Source: Deltaproteobacteria bacterium RIFCSPLOWO2_12_FULL_60_19
Lineage (GTDB): Bacteria > Desulfobacterota > Binatia > UBA9968
Direction: 5' to 3'
Assembly: GCA_001798595.1 (NCBI GenBank)
Contig: MGSS01000011.1
Coordinates: 1-32,497, forward strand
Length of the DNA stretch: 32,497 nt
The notes under the pieces are model-generated. The model ran no database searches and was not told the origin of the DNA. It saw only the letters and a program-made list of their open reading frames with translations. A program made the translations under genes and the position numbers. Below, in pieces: positions 14,122-22,260 of this stretch; positions within the stretch are counted from its first letter, which is position 1; each line of letters begins with the position of its first letter.

Positions 14122-15426
14122 CTACGACGCGCGCAGCCCTTCAAGCAATCGAAAAAATCCCGGAAATGAGATATCGGCGCAGCCCGTGTCGTCGATCTCG
14201 ACGCCGCCGCTGGCCGAAAGGCCCGCCACGGCAAGAGCCATCGCGACCCGGTGGTCGCCGTAGCTCTTGAGCGATGCGCCTTCCAGCCGCTTCCCGCCCT
14301 CGATGGTCATGCCGTCCTCGCGCTCCTCGACCCGCGCGCCGAGCTTGCGCAGTTCTTTGGCCATGGCGGCGATCCGGTCGGATTCCTTATAACGCAACTC
14401 CCTGGCGCCGCAAATCGTCGTCACACCTTCCGCCAGAGCGGCGGCGACCGCCAGCGCCGGGTACTCGTCGATCGTGCGCGCAACCATTTCCGGGGCAATC
14501 TCAACTCCGTTCAATTTTCCACCGACCACCCGTAAATCCGCAACCGGCTCTCCGGCCTCCTGCCTGAGATGAGTTCTCTCAATGTTTGCCCCCATCCGTC
14601 TCAGGACATCGATCGCGCCACTGCGCGTGGGATTGCAGCCCACGCCCCGTATCGTTACGTCCGAGCCGGGCACCATCGCGGCCGCAACCAGAAAAAACGC
14701 CGCCGAGGAGAGATCGCCAGGCACGCGGACATCTTTCGCTGAAAGCTCCTGCGGACCTTTGAGCGACACTGTCCGGCCGCCGCTGACGACTTCGATTTTC
14801 GCGCCGAAGGCGGGCGCCATGATCTCGGTATGGTCGCGCGACTGCTGCGGCTCCTCGACCACCGTGAGCCCTTCGGCCTGAAGCGCGGCCAAGAGAATCG
14901 CCGACTTGACCTGCGCGCTGGCGACCGGCGTCGCGTAGCGAATCCCTTTGAGCTTTCCGCCGTGCACCTCAAGCGGAGCGCTGCCCTTGCCGTTGCGGCT
15001 TATGATAGAAGCGCCCATTTGCCCGAGCGGTTCGATCACCCGCTTCATCGGTCGTTGCCGCAGCGAGGCGTCGCCGTCGAGAGTCGTGACAAAAGGCCTT
15101 CCCGCGAACACGCCGGAGAGCAGCCGCATCGTTGTGCCCGAATTGCCGCAATCGATAACACGGCTCGGCGGTTGAAGTCCTTCCCATCCTCGCCCCTCGA
15201 TGACCAGAATACCGTCCTGCTCCGAAATCCCGACTCCAAGATTTCTGAATGCCTCGACCGTCCTTAAGTTGTCCTCGCCGCCCGAGAGATTGTAAACCCG
15301 GCTCGTGCCGCGCGCGATGCTCGCAAAGATCACCGCCCGGTGGCCGATCGACTTATCTCCCGGAACGACGATCTCACCGTGGAGCGGGCGCTGCGCCTGT
15401 TCGATTCTCTTCACTTGCGTTTTCAC
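14122..15426 (-). CDS. aroA: 3-phosphoshikimate 1-carboxyvinyltransferase (EPSP synthase)
   Basis: A 434-residue enzyme that joins shikimate 3-phosphate and phosphoenolpyruvate in the chorismate pathway. Visible motifs are GDKSIGHRA (23-31), CGNSGTTMRLLSG, QRPMKRVIEPL, SAQVKSAILLA, RDHTE and NPTR, and a C-terminal KESDRIAAM and GDHRVAMAL. The set GDKS/SAQxxK/RxHxE/NxTR fits the class II subfamily (Bacillus, Agrobacterium CP4-like) rather than the E. coli class I enzyme. The glycine of GNSGT that fills the glyphosate pocket is kept. It starts 2 bp after tyrA. Confidence 0.97.
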   Translation of the reverse strand: MKTQVKRIEQAQRPLHGEIVVPGDKSIGHRAVIFASIARGTSRVYNLSGGEDNLRTVEAFRNLGVGISEQDGILVIEGRGWEGLQPPSRVIDCGNSGTTMRLLSGVFAGRPFVTTLDGDASLRQRPMKRVIEPLGQMGASIISRNGKGSAPLEVHGGKLKGIRYATPVASAQVKSAILLAALQAEGLTVVEEPQQSRDHTEIMAPAFGAKIEVVSGGRTVSLKGPQELSAKDVRVPGDLSSAAFFLVAAAMVPGSDVTIRGVGCNPTRSGAIDVLRRMGANIERTHLRQEAGEPVADLRVVGGKLNGVEIAPEMVARTIDEYPALAVAAALAEGVTTICGARELRYKESDRIAAMAKELRKLGARVEEREDGMTIEGGKRLEGASLKSYGDHRVAMALAVAGLSASGGVEIDDTGCADISFPGFFRLLEGLRAS

Positions 15427-15428
15427 CG

Positions 15429-16283
15429 TCAGGTCATTTGCCGGCGGGTTTCATTCGCCGACGCGAACTCCCGTTCGAGCAACGCCCCCTGCCCCTTACG
15501 AATCAACCTGTTCATGCGCTCAAGGCTCTTGATGTAATCTGCGAGACTTCCGCTCACAGCCTCGCGATTGAGCAAGCAGATGTCGCGCCAAAGCTCGGGC
15601 CGGCTGGAAGCGATCCGCGTGAAGTCCTTGAAGCCGCCGCCACAGTACTCTTTCAGGTCCACCCTGTCCACCTTCGTGCGGCTCAAGAGATTGACCAACG
15701 CGTAGACCAAAACATGCGGGAGATGACTCACCACGCCGAGGATGCGGTCGTGAAGTTGCGGGTCCATGATCTCCACTTTCGCCCCGACCTTGCGCCAAAA
15801 AGACTTGAGCTTTTTCAGCGCGGCTCTGTCCGTATGGCGCGTGGGAGTGAGGATACAGCGCTGGCCGATGAAGAGATCGGCCCGCGCCGGCGCCGCGCCC
15901 CATTGCTCGCCGCCGGCGATCGGATGCGCGCCGACGAAAGGAAGCGTATCAGGCAGCAACTTCTCCATATCGCGTACGATCTCAGCCTTGACGCTTCCGA
16001 CGTCGCTTACAACGCAACCCGGGTGCAGACTGCCCATAAACTCTTCCATAAGCGGAACGGTGGATCGCACCGGCGTGCCCAGAACGAGAAGATCGGTTTC
16101 AAACGGAATTTCATGAGAGCGCAAAAAATAGCTGTTAATCATTCCCTTCTTCAAAGCCACCCGCAGGTTTTTCTCTCCCCGCCCGTAGCCGATCACTTCC
16201 TCAACCAGCCCGCGCTTTCGCGCCGCGAGCGCGAGCGACCCGCCGATCAACCCTACGCCGGCAATCACCATCCGCCGAAACAT
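15429..16283 (-). CDS. tyrA: Prephenate dehydrogenase
   Basis: A 284-residue NAD(P)-dependent enzyme that oxidises prephenate to 4-hydroxyphenylpyruvate for tyrosine. A Rossmann GVGLIGGS (9-16) opens the protein. VGAHPIAGGEQWGA, VVSHLPHVLVYALV and GGGFKDFTRIASS are family motifs. The open frame runs upstream to 16358, but residues before 16283 lack family character. A GGGGAGGGAG suits either this ATG (long spacing) or a GTG at 16292. The 80 bp gap after hisC holds a minus-strand TATTAT that might belong to an internal promoter, without a good -35. Confidence 0.95.
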   Translation of the reverse strand: MFRRMVIAGVGLIGGSLALAARKRGLVEEVIGYGRGEKNLRVALKKGMINSYFLRSHEIPFETDLLVLGTPVRSTVPLMEEFMGSLHPGCVVSDVGSVKAEIVRDMEKLLPDTLPFVGAHPIAGGEQWGAAPARADLFIGQRCILTPTRHTDRAALKKLKSFWRKVGAKVEIMDPQLHDRILGVVSHLPHVLVYALVNLLSRTKVDRVDLKEYCGGGFKDFTRIASSRPELWRDICLLNREAVSGSLADYIKSLERMNRLIRKGQGALLEREFASANETRRQMT

Positions 16284-16363
16284 CACCGCCACGACATCTC
16301 CCTCCCCTCGCCCCCGATCGGTCCGACCATGCTGTTTTCCCTTATAATAGCGTCGCACTTCAT

Positions 16364-17473
16364 CTACTCGTTCTCTTTAACTACCGTTTTTAACTCTTCG
16401 ATAAATCGGCTGTTTTCCATCATCGTTCCGACCGTCACTCGAATGTAGTCGGGGAGATCGTAGGCGCCCATCGGCCGGACGATCACGCCGCGCCGGAGCA
16501 GCTTCTCGAACACCGCGCGGCCGTCGCCGACGCGCAGCAGAATAAAGTTCGCCTGGCTTGCCACCCGCTTGAGGCCGAGCTTGTCGACCTCGCGTTCGAG
16601 ATATTCCATCCCCTCGCGGTTGACCTCCAGCGTGCGCCTTATGTGCTCGGCGTCGTCGAGCGCCGCAAGCGCCGCCCACTGAGCCGCCGCGTTGACGTTG
16701 AACGGCTGTCTCACCCGCTGCATCAATCCGACAATCTCTTTCGGCCCGACCGCGTAGCCGATTCGCAGACCGGCGAGGCCATAGAGCTTGGAGAACGTTC
16801 TGAGGGTCAGGATCGTTCTGCCTTCGCCCTGGTAAACTTGATAAGCGATCGAATTCGGATAGTCTGCGTCGCCGACGTATTCGAAGTATGCCTCATCGAC
16901 GATCAGCAGAATCTCCGCCGATATGCGCTCAAGAAATCTCTCGAACTCGCGCCTCCGATAAATCGTCCCCGTCGGATTATTCGGATTGGCCAGAAACACA
17001 ACCCTCGTCTTCGGCGTGATCGCCTGCGCCATCGCCTCTAAGTCGTGGGTAAAATCCTTGAGCGGGACGATTTTGCTCGCGCCGCCCGCCGCCTGCACCA
17101 CAAGCCGATAAATCACGAACGCGCGGTGCGCCACGATCGCTTCATCGCCCGGACGCATGAACGTGCGCACGGCCAGCTCGATCAGTTCATTCGACCCGTT
17201 GCCGAAGATGAGGCGGTCTTGCGAAACGCCGAGTTTCGCCGCCAGCGCGCGCTTGAGATAAAAGCTGTCGCCATCCGGGTAGAGATGGAGATCGCTTACC
17301 CGCTCGGCGACCGCCTTGACCGCTTTGGGCGACGGGCCGAGCGGATTCTCGTTCGAGGCGAGCTTGATCGAACCTTCGATTCCGTACTCCCGCTCCACCT
17401 CTTCGATCGGCTTGCCCGGCTCGTAAGGAACGAGCGAGCGGATGTATTCGGGCACCCGATCCAAAAGACTCAT
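16364..17473 (-). CDS. hisC: Histidinol-phosphate/aromatic aminotransferase
   Basis: A 369-residue fold-type I PLP aminotransferase. The Schiff-base lysine is K229 in RTFSKLYGLAGLRIGYA. ASNENPLGPSP (39-49), NPNNPTGT and DEAYFEYV are HisC signatures. Because it lies between pheA and tyrA and no other his gene is near, it probably also, or mainly, transaminates phenylpyruvate and 4-hydroxyphenylpyruvate to Phe and Tyr, a known activity of several HisC enzymes. It is 7 bp after pheA. Confidence 0.94.
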   Translation of the reverse strand: MSLLDRVPEYIRSLVPYEPGKPIEEVEREYGIEGSIKLASNENPLGPSPKAVKAVAERVSDLHLYPDGDSFYLKRALAAKLGVSQDRLIFGNGSNELIELAVRTFMRPGDEAIVAHRAFVIYRLVVQAAGGASKIVPLKDFTHDLEAMAQAITPKTRVVFLANPNNPTGTIYRRREFERFLERISAEILLIVDEAYFEYVGDADYPNSIAYQVYQGEGRTILTLRTFSKLYGLAGLRIGYAVGPKEIVGLMQRVRQPFNVNAAAQWAALAALDDAEHIRRTLEVNREGMEYLEREVDKLGLKRVASQANFILLRVGDGRAVFEKLLRRGVIVRPMGAYDLPDYIRVTVGTMMENSRFIEELKTVVKENE

Positions 17474-17480
17474 ACGTCGC

Positions 17481-18557
17481 TCATACGGCGCAGGGATAAG
17501 AGCCTAAAATTTTCATGAACAGGCATCTCTTCTCCAGTTTTTGTATCGCGCGCTGGACCCGCGGCTCTTTCACGTGCCCCCGAAGATCGAGGAAGAAGAG
17601 ATACTCCCAGGGCTTGTTCTTGAGCGGGCGCGACTCGATCTTGGTCAGATTGATCCGGTTTTTAGCGAACGGATCGAGCATCCGGTGCAGCACCCCGACC
17701 TCGTCCTTGACGGAAAAAACCAGCGAGGTCTTGTCGTCCCCGCTCGGCTTGGTCGTCTGATTCCCGATCACCAGGAAGCGCGTGATGTTGTTGGCATTGT
17801 CTTCAACGTTCTCTTCCACCGCCTCCAAACCGTAAAGCTCTTTCGCCAGCCGGCTGGACACCGCCGCCAGATTCGGATCTGCGGCCGCGAGCTCGGCGGC
17901 GTGCGCGGTGCTGGAGACCTCTTCCACCGGAATCTTTGGCAAGTGGCTCGTCAGCCAGCCGCGGCACTGGGCCAGCGCCTGGGGATGAGAGACGATCTTG
18001 CGAATGTTGGCGGCCTTCCCGGACCGCGACAGGAGGTAGAGGTGGATGTCGAGATAGGCCTCGGCGCAGATCTTCACCTCAGCTTCGACCAGGAGATCGA
18101 GCGTATGTGTCACGGCGCCCTCCGTGGAATTTTCGATCGGCACGACGCCGTAGTTCGCCCGCCGTTGGCTCACTTCCTGGAATACTTCCGGGATGCTGGC
18201 GGCGGGAATAAACGTCGTCGATGAGCCGAAGCGCTCGCGCGCCGCCAGGTGCGTAAACGTCGCCTCCGGGCCGAGATAGGCGATCCGCAGCGGCGCTTCC
18301 AACGAACGTGAGGCGGAGAGAATTTCTCGATAGACGGCGTGGATCGATTTTTCGGGAAGCGGGCCGCGATTTAATTTAGAGAGTCGCTGGAAGATTTCTT
18401 TCTCGCGGCTGGGGACAAAAACCTCCTCGCTACCCAGGCTCTTCGTTCGACCGATTGCCTGGGCCAGCGAGGCCCTTTGGCTCAGCAGCTCTACGATTTT
18501 CTCATCGACCTGATCGATTTTTTTCCTGAGATCATCGACGGACTCTCGACGTTTCAA
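17481..18557 (-). CDS. pheA: Chorismate mutase-prephenate dehydratase (P-protein)
   Basis: A bifunctional enzyme converting chorismate to prephenate and then to phenylpyruvate. Domains are an AroQ chorismate mutase (about 5-85, DDLRKKIDQVDEKIVELLSQR), a prephenate dehydratase (about 90-268, with IAYLGPEATFTHLAA, VPIENSTEG and the catalytic TRF at 259-261) and a C-terminal ACT domain with ESRP (308-311). GVLH stands where GAL(V) is usual, and phenylalanine feedback control is likely. Two TTG codons, 18563 and 18557, are possible starts; the second has GGCGAGG 6 bp upstream and is chosen. It is the first gene of the long minus-strand run; upstream TTGCTA-17 bp-TAGGTT is a weak promoter candidate. 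Confidence 0.95.
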   Translation of the reverse strand: MKRRESVDDLRKKIDQVDEKIVELLSQRASLAQAIGRTKSLGSEEVFVPSREKEIFQRLSKLNRGPLPEKSIHAVYREILSASRSLEAPLRIAYLGPEATFTHLAARERFGSSTTFIPAASIPEVFQEVSQRRANYGVVPIENSTEGAVTHTLDLLVEAEVKICAEAYLDIHLYLLSRSGKAANIRKIVSHPQALAQCRGWLTSHLPKIPVEEVSSTAHAAELAAADPNLAAVSSRLAKELYGLEAVEENVEDNANNITRFLVIGNQTTKPSGDDKTSLVFSVKDEVGVLHRMLDPFAKNRINLTKIESRPLKNKPWEYLFFLDLRGHVKEPRVQRAIQKLEKRCLFMKILGSYPCAV

Positions 18558-18658
18558 TGACAACCTCGCCTGAACGCTTCATTTTTAGACCGTGAAAAAC
18601 TTGCATGGAGTGATGTAACCTAGCTTAATTCCAAGGAAATAGCAAATTTGGCCGACCC

Positions 18659-18686
18659 TTGACGAATCCTCGGATAGACCTATATG
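18659..18686 (+). promoter_or_regulatory. Promoter of the pseudouridine synthase gene
   Basis: TTGACG (18659-18664), 16 bp spacer, TATATG (18681-18686), then 8 bp to the ATG at 18695. If used, transcription would begin about 2 nt before the start codon. The same TTG could be read as a longer start codon, but the downstream ATG fits the family better. Confidence 0.5.
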
Positions 18687-18694
18687 AGGATGCC

Positions 18695-19402
18695 ATGTCC
18701 CGGGAAATCGTCGCGCCCGACGCCGAGAGCGCCAAGGCCGCTCCGCGCGCGCCGTTTGAAATCATCTTCGAAGACCCCGATCTGCTGGTCATCGACAAGC
18801 CGGCGGGACTCTCCGTGCAGGAAAGCGATGCGACCCTGCGGCGCCACACCCTGGAGGGAATGCTGCAACTCGCCTACCGCGCCAAGGGCATCGTCCCCCG
18901 GCTGGTCCATCGAATCGACAAAGAGACATCGGGCCTTATCGTCGTCGCCAAGCGCCCGCAAGTCGCCGACGAGCTGGAGCGACAGTTCGAAACCCGCGCC
19001 GTGGAAAAAGAGTATCTCGTTCTGGTCGTGGGACGGCTCTTTCCCACGCAGGGAGCGATCGACTTTCCCCTGCCCGGCAGGGACGGCCGATTGGTCGGCG
19101 CAAGAACACTCTACCGGGTCGAAAAGGAATTCTCCGAAACGACGCTGGCGCGCGTCAAGACCGAAACCGGCCGGATGCACCAGATCCGCCTCCACTTCGC
19201 CAGGCTCGGCCGCCCCGTGGTCGCCGACCGCCAGCACGGCGACTTCGCTTTCAACAAACGCTTCAACCGGCGCTACCACCTGAGGCGCCAATTCCTCCAC
19301 GCGGCGATGATCGCGTTCGAGCACAAAGGAAAGAAGCGGAAATGGACCGCTCCGCTGCCGGAGGATTTGGCGAGGGTGTTGAAGGCGTTGGAAGTCGGTT
19401 GA
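18695..19402 (+). CDS. RluA-family RNA pseudouridine synthase
   Basis: A 235-residue enzyme that isomerises uridine in rRNA or tRNA. The catalytic aspartate is D75 in HRIDKETSGL. IDKPAGLSVQES (34-45), EKEYLVLVVGR and GRMHQIRLHFARLGRPVVAD are family signatures, and RRQFLHA is the C-terminal motif. No N-terminal S4 domain is present, so it is a short RluA/RluC-type form whose target site cannot be named. An in-frame TTG at 18659 would add 12 residues, but it coincides with a promoter -35 box. It is divergent from pheA. Confidence 0.92.
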   Translation: MSREIVAPDAESAKAAPRAPFEIIFEDPDLLVIDKPAGLSVQESDATLRRHTLEGMLQLAYRAKGIVPRLVHRIDKETSGLIVVAKRPQVADELERQFETRAVEKEYLVLVVGRLFPTQGAIDFPLPGRDGRLVGARTLYRVEKEFSETTLARVKTETGRMHQIRLHFARLGRPVVADRQHGDFAFNKRFNRRYHLRRQFLHAAMIAFEHKGKKRKWTAPLPEDLARVLKALEVG

Positions 19403-19465
19403 AGTGGCTGCGCCGGTGGCTGTTAAGCGCCATGCCAACCGCGTGGTGGGTGGTTGACGCTCCAA

Positions 19466-20011
19466 TCAAGGCTTGCTGCTACCGCTGCCTTTGCATGCAG
19501 ATTTTGTTACGATAACGCCGGTCTGTTTGTCCTTGAGCAGCACCTCTACCGGATCACGGCCCCGAGGGGCTTCGAGAATATATTGTTTCCCCTCCTGCGC
19601 CTCGAACTGGAGATCATCATAGCAACTCCTGGCCCAGAGCCCCCACCACCGGGGATATATCAAGATATACTCCACAACGTGCATCGCCGGCCCTACTGCA
19701 TACGGATCTGGGTAACTCGGCACGGTTTTTTCTCCATCTATACTCCCTATCATTACGGTATGACGGGTCGAGGGTGGGACGCCGAAGAGGTGAGCATCTA
19801 CCTCGCTCCCCTCAATAGTTGCAAGCCTTGCCTCAGGCAAATCCATTGCGCTTTTCATGCGTTGAGCGGAACACCCCGAAACGAACACGAGGACGATCGC
19901 GAGCAACATCATGCGCCGGCCGACGCATGCTAACGTTCGAATGACGCTCCAAAAACCGGCAGAAGATAGATCGCGTGAGTTCACTAACTCCATCCGAGCT
20001 GCCTCTTTCAT
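19466..20011 (-). CDS. Predicted lipoprotein of unknown function
   Basis: A 181-residue protein. A hydrophobic stretch, MMLLAIVLVFVSGCSAQ, preceded by GRR ends in a lipobox with C47, so the mature protein should be lipid-anchored. The remainder is a soluble domain of about 135 residues with YPRWWGLWARSCYDD and LEAPRGRDPVEVLLKDKQTG. I do not recognise the family. GAGGG lies 8 bp before the ATG at 20011, which gives an unusually long 33-residue segment before the hydrophobic core; an internal ATG at 19912 would give a shorter signal without its basic residues. It is convergent with the RluA-type gene. Confidence 0.68.
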   Translation of the reverse strand: MKEAARMELVNSRDLSSAGFWSVIRTLACVGRRMMLLAIVLVFVSGCSAQRMKSAMDLPEARLATIEGSEVDAHLFGVPPSTRHTVMIGSIDGEKTVPSYPDPYAVGPAMHVVEYILIYPRWWGLWARSCYDDLQFEAQEGKQYILEAPRGRDPVEVLLKDKQTGVIVTKSACKGSGSSKP

Positions 20012-20065
20012 TTTTCAGCCCTCAGGAGGAAAGAGATAGATGTTCGCGGTTGCTGTTAAGAATGC

Positions 20066-20389
20066 TCAGGGGCGCGGGCTTTGACGCCGAAGCGTAACAG
20101 ACCGCTTTTTGCGCGCCGGCTGCAGGGGATCAGGCAGGCGCATAAAGTTCTCCGGCTGCAGGAGACTCGCAACCGAGATGTCTTCGTCGATAGATTCCCA
20201 ATGAATGCCGATGCCCCCGCCGATGAATTCCCAGTCAGCCCGCTGCGTAGGTGTGGCTCCGAGGAGGCGGGGAAACCATGCAATGGGGACAGAAACTGTT
20301 CGCCCATCGGCCAGGAGCACCGTCAGCGTGTCCGCAGTGCAAGAAACCTCAATCGCTAAAGCTTCACTTCTTTTCGGTAAAGTACTCAT
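20066..20389 (-). CDS. DUF2442 domain protein paired with DUF4160
   Basis: A 107-residue protein with ADGRTVSVPIAWFPRLLGA, WEFIGGGIGIHWESIDEDIS and VASLLQPE, the DUF2442 signature. It starts at the ATG at 20389, inside the upstream DUF4160 gene (26 bp overlap); an alternative start at 20422 is further inside. The overlap suggests translational coupling, as in toxin-antitoxin operons, but no activity is established for these families. The protein is about 60% identical by eye over the core to the DUF2442 protein at 2661-3002. The tail is basic. Confidence 0.82.
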   Translation of the reverse strand: MSTLPKRSEALAIEVSCTADTLTVLLADGRTVSVPIAWFPRLLGATPTQRADWEFIGGGIGIHWESIDEDISVASLLQPENFMRLPDPLQPARKKRSVTLRRQSPRP

Positions 20390-20606
20390 GCCACTTCTCC
20401 AGGAAAAACCGTCGATGCTCAAAAACTAGCCGTCGAATTTCAGTGATCTCATGACTTCTAAAGCCCCGCACATCCGCAAGGGTAACAGGCTCAAGCCAGA
20501 ACTTGGCATACCGGCCAGCGTGGGCTACGTGGATGTGAGGCGGCTCCCGTCCTTCCATGCTGAAGAAGAAGAATCGGTATCCACGAATCCTCAGCAGCAC
20601 CGGCAC
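20364..20606 (-). CDS. DUF4160 domain protein
   Basis: An 80-residue protein with the DUF4160 pattern: MPVLLRIRGYRFFFFSMEG, then EPPHIHVAHAGRYAKFWLEP and a C-terminal helix IRRLVFEHRRFFLEKWHEYF. The PPHIHV histidines are the conserved core. The start codon is GTG (20606) without a visible Shine-Dalgarno; a TATACT -10 box lies about 25 bp upstream with no clear -35. It is the first gene of a two-gene unit with the DUF2442 gene, with a 26 bp overlap. Confidence 0.82.
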   Translation of the reverse strand: MPVLLRIRGYRFFFFSMEGREPPHIHVAHAGRYAKFWLEPVTLADVRGFRSHEITEIRRLVFEHRRFFLEKWHEYFTEKK

Positions 20607-20676
20607 AAAAAGCAGTTTACCGCAGTTCCGAGTATAATAGAAGCGCTCGGTGATTCGATGGTACGGTTGACAGCTA

Positions 20677-21678
20677 TCAAACTATCTTGAATAGCCCTGC
20701 CGCTGTCTTGCCCAGCATCGCCGCTCGTTCTTCCGGCGAGCGCGCCGCTTCGCGGACGACGGCGAGCGATTCGAGAATGTTCGCCGCCGTTTTGCACTCC
20801 AGCGGGTAGTCGGTGCCGAACATGATGCGGTCGGCGGAGGCGATGTTGAAGGCGGCTTCCAGCGCGGGACGCCACGCGCCGGTGCCGGCGGTGTCGAAGT
20901 AGAGCGCGCGGAAAAGCTTTTCGAAGCGCTCCGCGAGACCGAAGCGCTTCTGCTCCGACTGGGTCTTCAAGTATCCCTTTAACTCCGTCGGAACCTCCGC
21001 GTCCTCCGGCTCGAAGAAGGCCATCATTCGCCCCTTGAGCGACGACGCGCCGCCGCCCAGGTGCGGCATGACGAAGCGCAGCCCGGGAAAGCGGGGCAGC
21101 ACGCTGGCCATCACCCGCACGATCGCCTGCGTCGTCTCGAACGGACGGAAGACGCAACGGTCCAGGTTGTAGATCGTGTCCGAGCCGACGGGCTTGGACT
21201 GCGGGTGGATTATGATGGGCAGATTGTGGCGCTGGATGCGCTCGTAGAGCGGGTTCATGATCGGGTTGTCGAGCTGCACGTCGAGGTGACAGGCGAGCAG
21301 CGCCACTGCACGCAAACCCAGCTCGTCGATCCCGCGCCCGAGCTCGCGCTCGGCCGCCTTCGGCTCATGGATCGGCAGATGGATGGCCCCGAGAAATCGC
21401 TTGGGGTTTTTCTTCTCCACAGCGGCGATGCCATCGTTCAACATTCGCGCGACCTCCACACCCATCACCTGCACCTGGTCGGTGAGGATCGCCATGTTCA
21501 CGCCGGCCTCGTCCATGACTCTCAGATGGGCTTCGAGGTCTTTGCGCGACGGATTCAAAGTCAGGCTGAGCTCGTTGGTAACGATCCGCCGGCCTCCCGC
21601 CTGCGCGGCCAAGCGGTCGAACAGCGGCGCCGGCATGTAGTGATGATGGACGTCAACGATCAGTTCGGTGGACGCCAT
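20677..21678 (-). CDS. Amidohydrolase-2 (ACMSD-like) family protein
   Basis: A 333-residue TIM-barrel amidohydrolase of the PF04909 type, whose members include 2-amino-3-carboxymuconate semialdehyde decarboxylase and gamma-resorcylate decarboxylase. Metal ligands are visible: D9 and the His pair H11/H13 in VDVHHHYMP, a mid-protein IIIHP, MPHLGGG, and D in FGTDYPLE near the C-terminus. It lies 16 bp downstream of the MaoC-like gene, so the two are probably one operon. The substrate is not determined by sequence; an aromatic acid or ring-cleavage product is likely from the family and the neighbours. Confidence 0.88.
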   Translation of the reverse strand: MASTELIVDVHHHYMPAPLFDRLAAQAGGRRIVTNELSLTLNPSRKDLEAHLRVMDEAGVNMAILTDQVQVMGVEVARMLNDGIAAVEKKNPKRFLGAIHLPIHEPKAAERELGRGIDELGLRAVALLACHLDVQLDNPIMNPLYERIQRHNLPIIIHPQSKPVGSDTIYNLDRCVFRPFETTQAIVRVMASVLPRFPGLRFVMPHLGGGASSLKGRMMAFFEPEDAEVPTELKGYLKTQSEQKRFGLAERFEKLFRALYFDTAGTGAWRPALEAAFNIASADRIMFGTDYPLECKTAANILESLAVVREAARSPEERAAMLGKTAAGLFKIV

Positions 21679-21694
21679 AGCCAGCGACTCCTCC

Positions 21695-22183
21695 TTACTT
21701 GTTCTCCATGTTGTTCCGGCTGCTCACGAAGTTCACCATCTTTAAGCTCATTACGCCCTCGCGCTTCTGGTTCAACACCTCGACAAACGAGCGAACGATG
21801 CCGCGGTCAGGCTTGGATTGGGAAACTCTCGTTTCCAGAACCGTCACGCGGATCGACAGCGCATCGCCGGGAAAGACCGGCTTGTCCCAGCGGAGCTCAT
21901 CGACGCCCGGAGAACCCAGGTTCGCCACTTTCGAAAGATAGTTGTCGGTGTAAAGCCGCATCATCAGACTCGCCGTGTGCCAGCCGCTGGCGATCAAGCC
22001 GCCGTAGATGCTTTGCTTCGCCAGTTCGGGGTTCGTGTGGTAGGTGAGCGGAACGAAGCGCTTGCCGAATTCGATGACCTCTTCAAGCGCGACGGCGATC
22101 GGCCCGAACTCGTGCACCGATCCTGCGACGTAGTCTTCAAAGTAGCGATTCTCAACCGAAGTCGTGAAGTTGGAGCTGTTCAT
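21695..22183 (-). CDS. MaoC-like hot-dog dehydratase/hydratase
   Basis: A 162-residue hot-dog fold protein of the MaoC group, which hydrate enoyl-CoA or dehydrate hydroxyacyl thioesters. YFEDYVAGSVHEFG (N-terminal) and SIYGGLIASGWHTASLMMRL (the central helix) are typical. The canonical R-hydratase Asp/His pair (D-x-N-P-x-H) is replaced by HTNPELAKQ, as in many MaoC-like proteins of uncertain activity. The frame opens at 22219, but the ATG at 22183 has an AAGGA 6 bp upstream and is used. It is divergent from the solute-binding-like gene, 77 bp away. Confidence 0.86.
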   Translation of the reverse strand: MNSSNFTTSVENRYFEDYVAGSVHEFGPIAVALEEVIEFGKRFVPLTYHTNPELAKQSIYGGLIASGWHTASLMMRLYTDNYLSKVANLGSPGVDELRWDKPVFPGDALSIRVTVLETRVSQSKPDRGIVRSFVEVLNQKREGVMSLKMVNFVSSRNNMENK

Positions 22184-22260
22184 GGTTGTCCTTCCGGAAA
22201 TGTGGTTGTTGTAGCGCAAGAAATGGATTAAGTGAAGGGATCGAAGAGAAAGGGACGCTT

